Part shown: positions 42,196-49,576 of the stretch, one piece after another
Position numbering within the stretch: the first letter of the stretch is position 1
How the letters are laid out: the number at the start of each line of letters is the position of its first letter
DNA from: Saprospira grandis DSM 2844
Lineage (GTDB): Bacteria > Bacteroidota > Bacteroidia > Chitinophagales > Saprospiraceae
Reading direction: 5' to 3'
NCBI RefSeq assembly: GCF_000275825.1
Contig: NZ_JH719942.1
Span: forward strand, 434,240 to 483,815
DNA: 49,576 nt
Notes under the pieces: generated by a model
What the model was told of the DNA's origin: nothing
Databases searched by the model: none
What the model saw: the letters and a program-made list of their open reading frames with translations, nothing else
Made by a program: the position numbers and the translations under genes

Positions 42196-45100
42196 ATGAA
42201 ACGATACCCATTATGGCTATTATTTAGCCTTTTAATTAGTACCCAGATGTTTTCCCAAAACTATGAAAAGGCCTGGCTAAAGATTGATTCTTTAGATCGG
42301 CAGGGCTTGCCGGAATCGGCCCTAAAAAAGACGGACAGTTTGCTGCAAATTATTCGAAAAGCGGAGGCTGGACCGGCTAGAACGGCGCATTATGTCAAGG
42401 GCTTGTTGTATTACAATAAGTTTCAGGGCAGTTTGGAAGAGGACGGTTTAGTGAAGTCCATTTATCGCTTGGAGGAAGAGATGCAAAAGGCCGAGGGCAG
42501 TGAGAAAGCGCTCTTGCAGTCTATGGTGGCACAGCTTTATCATGAGTATTTGAGCAATCATTATTATAAATTCTCGGATCGGAGCAAGGTGAATGAATTG
42601 GAGCTCAAGGACATTCGGACTTGGGATATTGAGCGGATTAGTGAGCAGGCTTTTGCTTTGTATTGGGCATCTTTGTCTGATCCGGCGGCCTTAGAATTGG
42701 AGTTAAAGCAATTTGCGCCCATTTTGTCTCGGACAGATTTTGATGCAGATTTGCAGCCTACGCTTTATGAATTATTGGCCCAAAGAGCCCTCAATTTCTT
42801 TGAAAATGAGAACAGCTATTTGAGTCAGCCCGCTTATCAGTTTTATGTCGAATCGCCTACGCTTTTTGCGGTTGGGCAAGAGTTTGTTGGGCAAAAAATT
42901 GAGAGCCGAGATAGTTTTTCGCATAAATGGCAGACCTTAAAGCTCTATCAGAAAATTGTGGCCCGATCGCTAGAGCGGAAATCGCCTTTGGTCCTCTTAC
43001 AGTTTGAGTTACGTCGCTTGAAGTGGACTTATTCACAATCTATTAATGAGGATAAAGATGCACTTTATTTGGCTGCCTTGACCGCCTTGGAAGAAAAATA
43101 TGAGGAGCAGGCTGCTGTGGCCGAAATCATTTTTGCCAAAGCGACTTATTATAAGCAGTTGGGGCAGGGGTATTCGCCTAGTCAGCCAGATCCCAAGGCG
43201 CGTTGGGCCTTAAAAGTGGCCGATTCTATAGCCACAAGCATTATTGCGGATTACCCCAAGAGTTTTGGGGCCAAGCAGGCACAAAGCTTAAAGGTGGAGT
43301 TGGCGCAAAAACATTTGAAGCTTAGAATAGAGCGTTATTTACCCTTGAATCAGGCGGGGCTTATTCGTTTGGATTATAAAAACTTGAGTCAGGTTCATTT
43401 GCGCCTCATCAAATTGAGTGAGTCGGAACTAGAGCGTTTTCAGAATATTCGCTATGAATATCAGGAGCAAATAGACTTTTTGGCCAAAAGAGATCCCGTA
43501 TACAGGCAGTCTCATCAGTTAATTGACTCTGGAGATTTTCAGCGGCATGGGACCGAGCTCATGATTCCCGCCCAAACAGATCCAGGCATTTATGTTGTTC
43601 AGCTTTCGGCTAATGCAGACTTTAGTTATGCGAAGAATGCGAATAGCATTGCGGTGGTTCAGTTGACCAATTTGGGCCTCATTCAGCGGCAAGAAAAGGG
43701 CCTCTATGAGTTTATTGTCGTTAATCGCTGGACTGGAGAGCCTCAAAAAGGAGTCAAGGTAGAATTTAGAGAGCAGCAATATAATCGCTTGAGCAAAAAA
43801 TACAACTGGAAGCGCCTGAAGTCGGTGCTGACGGATGGAATGGGCTATGCCTTGAGTAAAAACGTCAAGAGAGATGATTATTATAGCTATAATATTCGGG
43901 TAGAGAAAGGGAAAGACTTTCTTTTGCCAGAAAGCAGCTTTTCTAACTACGACTATGAAAAGCCTAGAGAAAATGGCAGTACAGAAATCCGATTTTTTAG
44001 CGATCGGGCTATTTATCGCCCCGGACAGACGATTTACTTTAAGGGGATTGCCTTGTATAGCAAGGGCGAGCAATATAAAGTTGTCAAAAATCAGGAATAT
44101 GCCATCTCGCTATTTGATGTCAATGGGCAAAAGCTAGAAGAGCTGAGACTCACCACCAATGAATACGGTAGTTTACAGGGCAGTTTTACGGCTCCCACCA
44201 CCGGCTTAATGGGACAAATGAGCATTCGGAATACTAGCCTAGGCTACTACAGTAGCCATAGCATTCGGGTAGAAGAATACAAGCGTCCCAAGTTTGAGGT
44301 CAACTTCTTGCCTCAGGAAGAAGCCTATAAGCTGAATGATCAAGTTACTGTTTTGGCTCAGGCGGAAGCCTTGGCTGGTCCAGCGATTAGCGAGGCTAAA
44401 TTTAGCTATCGAGTAGTGCGAGAAGTGCGTTTCCCCTATTGGCGCTATTGGGGCTGGAACCCCTGGTTGGGCCAAAGCCAAGAAATTACCAAAGGAGAAG
44501 GCATAACGGATGAGAAAGGAGTGGCTAAAATTGACTTTGAGGCCATTCCCGACAAAAGCATCAGCCTAGATAAGCAGCCCGTTTTCAACTATACGGTTTA
44601 TGTAGATGTAACAGACATCAATGGAGAGACCCGTTCTAGCCAAACCGCTGTTCGAGTAGGTGCCATAGCCTTAGACCTCTCTGTTAACTTGAAAAGCGAG
44701 TTGGACCAAGGGCAAAAGCTAGGCAAGCTAAAACTCAATAGCCGCAACCTCAATGGTGGTTTTGAACCCGCTCTGCTCGAATTGAGCTGGGAGCGCCTAG
44801 AAGAACCCAAAAACATTTATGTTAAGCGCCAATGGGAGCAGCCCGATTATTACAGCTTGGGCGAGCAGGAGTTTAAGGCTGCTTTTCCGCATATTGCCTA
44901 TAAGCAAGAGGACAAAAGCCGCAACTGGAAGGTCATCAAAACACAGGCTAAAAATAAGATCAATACCGCAGAGCAAAAAGAAATTGACCTGCAGAAATTG
45001 CTCAAGAAGTGGCCCGCAGGCTACTATCGCCTAAGCGTAAAAACTACCGATAAGTATGGCCAAGAGATCCAGCTAGAACGAGAGTTCCGCTTGTTTAATA

Positions 45101-48100
45101 GCCAAACTAAAAAAGCAAATGTACAAGATATTCTCTTTGCCAACCAAAAAAGCTTTACCGTAGAGCCCGGCGAAACAATTGAATTTGCCCTAGCTTCAGC
45201 TACCGATTTTCCCGTACTCTTTGAGCGCGATCAAAAAGGGAAAGGCATTAGCCAGCGAAACTGGTTGCAATTAGGCGAAAAATGGAACAAACAAAGCTAT
45301 ACCGTTCAGGAAGATGATCGAGGGAATCTCTATTTCCGCCTAATCGGCCTGCGCTATAACCGCAACTTTAGCCAACGCATCAATGTCTATGTGCCACATA
45401 GCAACAAAAAACTCAATATAGAGCTCTCTACCTTTAGAGATAAGTTGCAGCCTGGCCAAGAAGAACGTTGGGAACTTAAAATCACAGGACCCGATAAGGC
45501 CGCTGCAGAAGCAGAGCTTGTCGCCTCGCTCTATGATGCTTCTCTAGATGCTTTGGTCAGCCATAATTGGGGGCTATCACTATATGGCTCTTATTATGGC
45601 AGCAGCAATTGGTCCACCAACTGTATGTCCGTAGAACATGCTAGCCTAGTAGCTGCCCAGGACTGGAACCTCTCTTATAGCTACCCTAGCCACAAATGGA
45701 GTAGCCTCAACTGGCAGGGCTTTTCTTTCTATGATTGGGGCTTTAGCCCTAGAAGAATGTATAAGTCTCATTCTAGAGCTACAGGCCGTGCAGAGAAAAA
45801 AGAAGTACAGGTATTGGGAGAAGCTACAATGGAAGAAGTAATGATTGATGACACCGCAGGAAAAGCGGCCCCTCCCCCCGCTCCCATTGCAGATAGTGGA
45901 TTTGCCGAAGCGCCCGAAGAGCCCAGCGACAAAGATGCAGGAGACTTAGGAGACGTAAAGGTCCGTACCAACCTCAATGAAACTGTCTTTTTCTTCCCAC
46001 AACTGCGCACCGATAAAGAAGGAAATGTCATTTTGTCCTTTACGATGAATGAGGCCCTTACTCGCTGGCGCTTGATGCTTTTGGCCCATACCCAAGATCT
46101 CAAAGTAGGGCAAAAAGAGGCCTTCGTACAGACGCAAAAGGACCTCATGGTAGTTCCTAATGCCCCCCGATTCTTCCGCCAAGGCGATAAAATGGAGTTC
46201 TCGGCAAAAATCAACTCTTTGGTAGATAAGCAGCTAGAAGGCGAAGCCCAATTGTTGCTTTTTGATGCCTATAGCATGCAAGCCATTGATGCCGAATGGG
46301 CCAATAAAAACAATCGCCAAAGCTTTAGCCTAAAGGCCAAAGGCGCTACGGCCCTAAGCTGGAAATTAGAGATTCCCAGCAACTGGACAACTCCTGTGGT
46401 GCATCGTATTGTCGCCAAAGCTGGACAATTTAGCGATGGAGAGGAAAGTAGCTTGCCTGTTTTGAGCAACCGCATGTTGGTGACCGAAAGCATGCCCCTA
46501 CCCGTTCGAGGAAAAACCGATAAAAACTTTGAGTTTAAGCGTATGCAAGAACTCAGTAAGTCAAATACCCTCGAACACTATAGCTATACTTTAGAGTTTA
46601 CGCCTAACCCAGCTTGGTATGCGGTGCAGTCGCTCCCCTACCTTATGGAGTACCCGCATGAGTGTAGCGAGCAGTTGTTCTCTCGCTATTATGCCAATAG
46701 TTTGGCCGCTAATGTGGCCAATTCACATCCCAAAATTAAGCGGGTGTTTGAGGCTTGGAAAACAGCAGGCTCTAAAGCTCTAGAAAGCAATTTGAGCAAA
46801 AATCAAGAACTCAAAAATGCGCTTTTGGAAGAAACCCCCTGGGTTTTGCAGGCCCAATCAGAAGCCCAACAAAAGAAGCATCTAGGCGTTTTGTTTGACC
46901 TCAATCGCATGGGCCAAGAACAAAAACAAGCCTTGCGCAAATTGGCCGATCGCCAACTGGGCAATGGTGGCTTCCCTTGGTTCCCCGGTGGCCGCGATAG
47001 CTGGTACATCAGCCAATATATTGTAGAAGGCATGGGCCATTTGCAAGTAATGGGCGTGGCCCAAGAAAATGAGCCAATGAGCCAAGATATGATCATCAAA
47101 GCAGTTCGTTATATCGATAATCAATTGCTCGATCAATACGATCGCTTGTTAGCTACCGCCAAACGCCAAGAAGATCCAGAAGCTTACCTCAAAAAGGACC
47201 ATCTGGGCTATATGGCGATCCATTATTTCTATGCCCGAAGCTTTTTCCCTAAAGTGGAGTTGAAAAACCGCCGCCTAAGAGAGGCTAGAGCCTATTATAC
47301 TGGACAAATGCAGACTTACGCCCTCAAGAAGTCAATTTACATGCAAGGCATGATTGCCCTTGCCCTGCACCGCGATGAAAACCTTCCCAAAGTACAGGAA
47401 CAAATCATCAAATCCTTGAAAGAACGAGCCCTCAAATCGGAAGAAATGGGTATGTACTGGCAGTCGCCACATGGCTATTTCTGGTACGAATTGCCCATCG
47501 AACGCCATTGTTTGATGATCGAACTCTTTGATGAGGTGGCCAATGATCAAGAAACGGTGGAGGCACTCAAAACTTGGTTGCTCAAGGCCAAGCAAACGAC
47601 GCATTGGAAAACCACTAAGGCCACCGCCGCCGCCTGTTATGCCCTCTTGGCCCGTGGAGAAAACTATTTGGTCGATAGCCAACCCGTTGATATCAAATTG
47701 GGAGGAGAACTACTAGACCAAAAAGCTTTGAATCCCGAAGCCGGAACAGGCTATATCAAAAAACGCTGGTCGGCTAAGGAGATTGAGCCGAAAATGGCCC
47801 AAGTAGAAATCAAAAATCCCAATGCTTCTGTGGCTTGGGGCGCCATCTACTGGCAGTATTTCGAGCAACTCGATAAGATTGAAAGCTTTGAAGAAACGCC
47901 TTTGCAACTCAAAAAGCAGCTCTTTAAACAAGTAAAAGGCGATCGAGGTCTAGAATTACAGCCCATCACCGCCGAAAAAGGCCTAGAAGTAGGCGATTTG
48001 GTCATGGTCCGCATCGAACTTCGTGTGGATCGAGATATGGAATATGTACATCTCAAAGACCAAAGAGCCGCCGCTTTCGAGCCCACCAATGTGCTCAGCC

Positions 48101-48318
48101 AATACAAATACCAAGGCGGATTAGGCTACTACGAAAGCACCAAAGATGCCGCTACGCACTTCTTTTTCTCCTATCTGAGCAAAGGAACCTATGTCTTCGA
48201 ATACCCTGTTCGAGTGGCCCAAAAAGGCGACTTTAGCAACGGAATTAGCAGCATTCAATGCATGTACGCCCCCGAGTTTTCTTCACACTCTCAAGGTATC
48301 CGCCTAGAAGTGAAATAA
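42196..48318 (+). CDS. alpha-2-macroglobulin family protein
   Basis: A 2040-residue exported protein with signal MKRYPLWLLFSLLISTQMFSQ. Residues to about 600 are a long helical/TPR-like and beta N-terminal region; the MG2-type motif FFSDRAIYRPGQTIYFKGI lies near 597. MG domains continue to about 1250, including a Pro/Ala-rich low-complexity loop (AAPPPAPIADSG). The segment RTNLNETVFFFPQLRTDKEGNVILSF precedes the thioester domain, where YPHECSEQLFSRYYANSLA carries the CxEQ thioester (Cys about 1490). An alpha/alpha-toroid and receptor-like domain follow. Bacterial members trap proteases at the envelope. No lipobox and no adjacent pbpC, both common in proteobacterial homologues. Confidence 0.9.
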   Translation: MKRYPLWLLFSLLISTQMFSQNYEKAWLKIDSLDRQGLPESALKKTDSLLQIIRKAEAGPARTAHYVKGLLYYNKFQGSLEEDGLVKSIYRLEEEMQKAEGSEKALLQSMVAQLYHEYLSNHYYKFSDRSKVNELELKDIRTWDIERISEQAFALYWASLSDPAALELELKQFAPILSRTDFDADLQPTLYELLAQRALNFFENENSYLSQPAYQFYVESPTLFAVGQEFVGQKIESRDSFSHKWQTLKLYQKIVARSLERKSPLVLLQFELRRLKWTYSQSINEDKDALYLAALTALEEKYEEQAAVAEIIFAKATYYKQLGQGYSPSQPDPKARWALKVADSIATSIIADYPKSFGAKQAQSLKVELAQKHLKLRIERYLPLNQAGLIRLDYKNLSQVHLRLIKLSESELERFQNIRYEYQEQIDFLAKRDPVYRQSHQLIDSGDFQRHGTELMIPAQTDPGIYVVQLSANADFSYAKNANSIAVVQLTNLGLIQRQEKGLYEFIVVNRWTGEPQKGVKVEFREQQYNRLSKKYNWKRLKSVLTDGMGYALSKNVKRDDYYSYNIRVEKGKDFLLPESSFSNYDYEKPRENGSTEIRFFSDRAIYRPGQTIYFKGIALYSKGEQYKVVKNQEYAISLFDVNGQKLEELRLTTNEYGSLQGSFTAPTTGLMGQMSIRNTSLGYYSSHSIRVEEYKRPKFEVNFLPQEEAYKLNDQVTVLAQAEALAGPAISEAKFSYRVVREVRFPYWRYWGWNPWLGQSQEITKGEGITDEKGVAKIDFEAIPDKSISLDKQPVFNYTVYVDVTDINGETRSSQTAVRVGAIALDLSVNLKSELDQGQKLGKLKLNSRNLNGGFEPALLELSWERLEEPKNIYVKRQWEQPDYYSLGEQEFKAAFPHIAYKQEDKSRNWKVIKTQAKNKINTAEQKEIDLQKLLKKWPAGYYRLSVKTTDKYGQEIQLEREFRLFNSQTKKANVQDILFANQKSFTVEPGETIEFALASATDFPVLFERDQKGKGISQRNWLQLGEKWNKQSYTVQEDDRGNLYFRLIGLRYNRNFSQRINVYVPHSNKKLNIELSTFRDKLQPGQEERWELKITGPDKAAAEAELVASLYDASLDALVSHNWGLSLYGSYYGSSNWSTNCMSVEHASLVAAQDWNLSYSYPSHKWSSLNWQGFSFYDWGFSPRRMYKSHSRATGRAEKKEVQVLGEATMEEVMIDDTAGKAAPPPAPIADSGFAEAPEEPSDKDAGDLGDVKVRTNLNETVFFFPQLRTDKEGNVILSFTMNEALTRWRLMLLAHTQDLKVGQKEAFVQTQKDLMVVPNAPRFFRQGDKMEFSAKINSLVDKQLEGEAQLLLFDAYSMQAIDAEWANKNNRQSFSLKAKGATALSWKLEIPSNWTTPVVHRIVAKAGQFSDGEESSLPVLSNRMLVTESMPLPVRGKTDKNFEFKRMQELSKSNTLEHYSYTLEFTPNPAWYAVQSLPYLMEYPHECSEQLFSRYYANSLAANVANSHPKIKRVFEAWKTAGSKALESNLSKNQELKNALLEETPWVLQAQSEAQQKKHLGVLFDLNRMGQEQKQALRKLADRQLGNGGFPWFPGGRDSWYISQYIVEGMGHLQVMGVAQENEPMSQDMIIKAVRYIDNQLLDQYDRLLATAKRQEDPEAYLKKDHLGYMAIHYFYARSFFPKVELKNRRLREARAYYTGQMQTYALKKSIYMQGMIALALHRDENLPKVQEQIIKSLKERALKSEEMGMYWQSPHGYFWYELPIERHCLMIELFDEVANDQETVEALKTWLLKAKQTTHWKTTKATAAACYALLARGENYLVDSQPVDIKLGGELLDQKALNPEAGTGYIKKRWSAKEIEPKMAQVEIKNPNASVAWGAIYWQYFEQLDKIESFEETPLQLKKQLFKQVKGDRGLELQPITAEKGLEVGDLVMVRIELRVDRDMEYVHLKDQRAAAFEPTNVLSQYKYQGGLGYYESTKDAATHFFFSYLSKGTYVFEYPVRVAQKGDFSNGISSIQCMYAPEFSSHSQGIRLEVK

Positions 48319-48340
48319 ACAAGGCCCTTTAGCATTTTTT

Positions 48341-48378
48341 ACCCCTCATCAGGATCTTCTGATGGGGGGTCTTTTTTT
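48341..48378 (+). terminator. terminator of the alpha-2-macroglobulin gene
   Basis: Stem ACCCCTCATCAG / CTGATGGGGGGT (one G-U pair), loop GATCTT, then T7. The T run is directly followed by the GGGGC edge of GCE copy 16. Confidence 0.85.
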
Positions 48379-48520
48379 GGGGCCTCCTGCCTGCGGCAGG
48401 CGCTACGCTTTGGGGCTCGCAGGTCTGCTCGGCCCTTCAGGCTACACTTCGTTTCGCCTTCGGTCTGGCCCTGCGGGCCACCCCGCCGCATCGCTAGGCC
48501 AAATGGCCTTCGGCCATTTT
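48379..48520 (+). repeat. GCE copy 16, subtype a
   Basis: First stem CCTGCC-TGC-GGCAGG, core GCAGGTCTGC, stem A AGGC/GCCT, stem B GGCCC-TGC-GGGCC, tail hairpin AAATGGCC-TTC-GGCCATTT followed by T, itself terminator-like. Confidence 0.85.
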
Positions 48521-48542
48521 TGGATAAAAATTTCAAAGCTGT

Positions 48543-48574
48543 TTTGCGTTTATATGTAAAAGTTACTACCTTTA
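48543..48574 (+). promoter_or_regulatory. promoter of the last gene
   Basis: TTTG at 48543-48546, 20 bp, then TACCTTTA at 48567-48574, close to the TTTG-N19-20-TAnnTTTG pattern. Predicted start about 15 nt ahead of the ATG at 48596. Confidence 0.5.
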
Positions 48575-48595
48575 TGTAAACACAAAAGCAAAACG

Positions 48596-49576
48596 ATGAA
48601 AGCATTAGCCATTTTTCTGTTATCGAGTTTATTTTTTGGCCATCTAAATTTATTACAGATGAAGCAGCGAGAACTTTTTTTGGCAAAGCAGCAGCAGTAT
48701 CAAGAAGATACAGCCCTTTATGAAGAAACCTTGGCCCAATATCTAGAGCTATATTCACTTTATCAGGAACTTCCTGCAGAGGATCCCGATCGCCCGAGCC
48801 TAAAGGCGGCTTTGCTCAAGACCAAAGAGGGCTTAAAAGCCTTTAAGCCGCAGCTCAAAATGGAAAAGGCCAATTTGGAGCAGCTATTTTTGGCCCTTAA
48901 GGAAGAAGATATTCCCAAAACTGATTTTTTATTAGAGTTTGCTCTAAATGCTCGAAAAGTTGCTTTAAAAGCACGAAAACTTCAAGGCAATATCCCAAAA
49001 AGAACGAATTGGAGGGAAACCTTACACCTTGATGAGCTTTACATTAAATTCAAGGAAGGTAAAAAGCTCAAAGTTTGCCGTCTGATTGCGGCAGATATTA
49101 AGGCTTTAGTAGAGCAGGCAGACAACAAGCCGCCCAGTATATTTTTAGAAGAATTGGCCCAAATTTTTGAGCGTTATGATACGGTAGAAAAGATTAAGAA
49201 GTATAGAGCTAAATCCCGCTTTATTGAGTCTAGCATTGCGCCTTATGTCCTTTCCCCAAACCAACTAGAACCCATTTTGGACCAAGCCCTGGCCAAAGAT
49301 GACTTTTTGACGGAGGAGGAGTTGAAGGAGAAGTTGGCCAAAGAGGAACAACAAGCAAAAGCAGAAGAGGGATATTTAGCCCAAGTTAAACTAGAATTTG
49401 ATAGTACTTTGTCGCTGGCCGATTTTATTTGGCAAAAGGCAGAGCTTCTAGACAGCTTAAATAGCTTAGCTAAAGCTAGCCAAAGTCCTATGGCTAAAGC
49501 ACTAATTGAGGGTTTAATTGCACAGCTATCAGGAACTCAACTAGGGCTCATTCAACTCAATACTATTGAGGATTGC
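48596..49576 (+). CDS. secreted helical hypothetical protein, partial (runs off window)
   Basis: The frame from ATG at 48596 is open for 327 codons to the window end without a stop. It begins MKALAIFLLSSLFFGHLN, a probable Sec signal, and continues as a charged, almost entirely helical protein rich in Leu, Lys, Glu and Gln (RELFLAKQQQYQEDTALYEETL; EEELKEKLAKEEQQAKAEEG). No conserved motif or family is recognised. It has its own promoter-like sequence and codon use like neighbouring genes. It is not the penicillin-binding protein 1C often found beside alpha-2-macroglobulins. Confidence 0.75.
   Translation, partial: MKALAIFLLSSLFFGHLNLLQMKQRELFLAKQQQYQEDTALYEETLAQYLELYSLYQELPAEDPDRPSLKAALLKTKEGLKAFKPQLKMEKANLEQLFLALKEEDIPKTDFLLEFALNARKVALKARKLQGNIPKRTNWRETLHLDELYIKFKEGKKLKVCRLIAADIKALVEQADNKPPSIFLEELAQIFERYDTVEKIKKYRAKSRFIESSIAPYVLSPNQLEPILDQALAKDDFLTEEELKEKLAKEEQQAKAEEGYLAQVKLEFDSTLSLADFIWQKAELLDSLNSLAKASQSPMAKALIEGLIAQLSGTQLGLIQLNTIEDC

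Noticed and set aside
1378-48559. Many 60-130 codon ORFs with GLAGLLGPSGYTSF-like or RRAEQTCEL-like peptides
   Set aside because: They lie in the GC-rich repeat elements; the encoded peptides follow the hairpin sequence in several frames and lack initiation context, so they are not called as genes.
1-49576. tRNA, rRNA, insertion sequences, prophage genes
   Set aside because: I found no cloverleaf-type tRNA sequence, rRNA segment, transposase or phage structural gene that I could support.

Overview
The window looks like a chromosomal segment of a Bacteroidota bacterium, most likely a Saprospira-like member of the Saprospiraceae. The evidence is a 1422-residue PKD-repeat protein ending in a type IX secretion (type B, gliding-associated) sorting domain, many small lipoproteins, promoter-like TAnnTTTG boxes instead of sigma70-type signals, and no regular Shine-Dalgarno sequences. 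The genus is inference.

Layout. 43-4782: small hypothetical genes on the minus strand, several of them lipoproteins or secreted proteins, some clearly AT-rich. 5157-15633: a CRISPR-Cas locus of subtype I-B type, all on the minus strand: leader (about 15434-15633), array of 33 intact repeats plus one degenerate terminal repeat, array terminator, then cas6-cas8b-cas7-cas5-cas3 and a small ORF of unknown role. There is no cas1, cas2 or cas4. 15867-18238: a metal-dependent amidohydrolase and argH (minus). 18564-30645: plus-strand housekeeping and envelope genes: FAD-linked oxidase (GlcD type), PKD/T9SS protein, ffh, a methionine/kynurenine-type aminotransferase, and dsbD. 30706-41582: a cluster of seven uncharacterised genes in two divergent groups. 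It combines a vWA-like lipoprotein, a 3-TM protein, a tubulin-fold protein, a very large protein with an actin/Hsp70-type ATPase half, and membrane-anchored coiled-coil or beta-rich proteins. It looks like a dedicated envelope-associated NTPase system and is the best candidate here for an undescribed protein system. 42196-48318: a 2040-residue alpha-2-macroglobulin with an intact CxEQ thioester motif. 48596-end: a secreted helical protein running off the window.

The second major signal is non-coding. Eighteen copies of a GC-rich element of about 120-180 bp (called GCE here) sit between genes. They share a GGGGC edge beside an A/T tract and a short core ending in CGGCCC, followed by hairpins whose stem sequences differ between copies while base pairing is kept. 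This compensatory pattern can be read directly from the window and argues for selection on structure. One GCE subtype (core ACAGGTCTGT or close to it) occurs only in and around the CRISPR-Cas locus, and one copy interrupts the cas operon between cas7 and cas5.

The array's orientation follows from three agreeing signs: the minus-strand repeat ends in ATTGAAAC, the degenerate repeat is at the low-coordinate end, and a TATATTTG promoter box abuts the high-coordinate end while a terminator hairpin lies beyond the low end.
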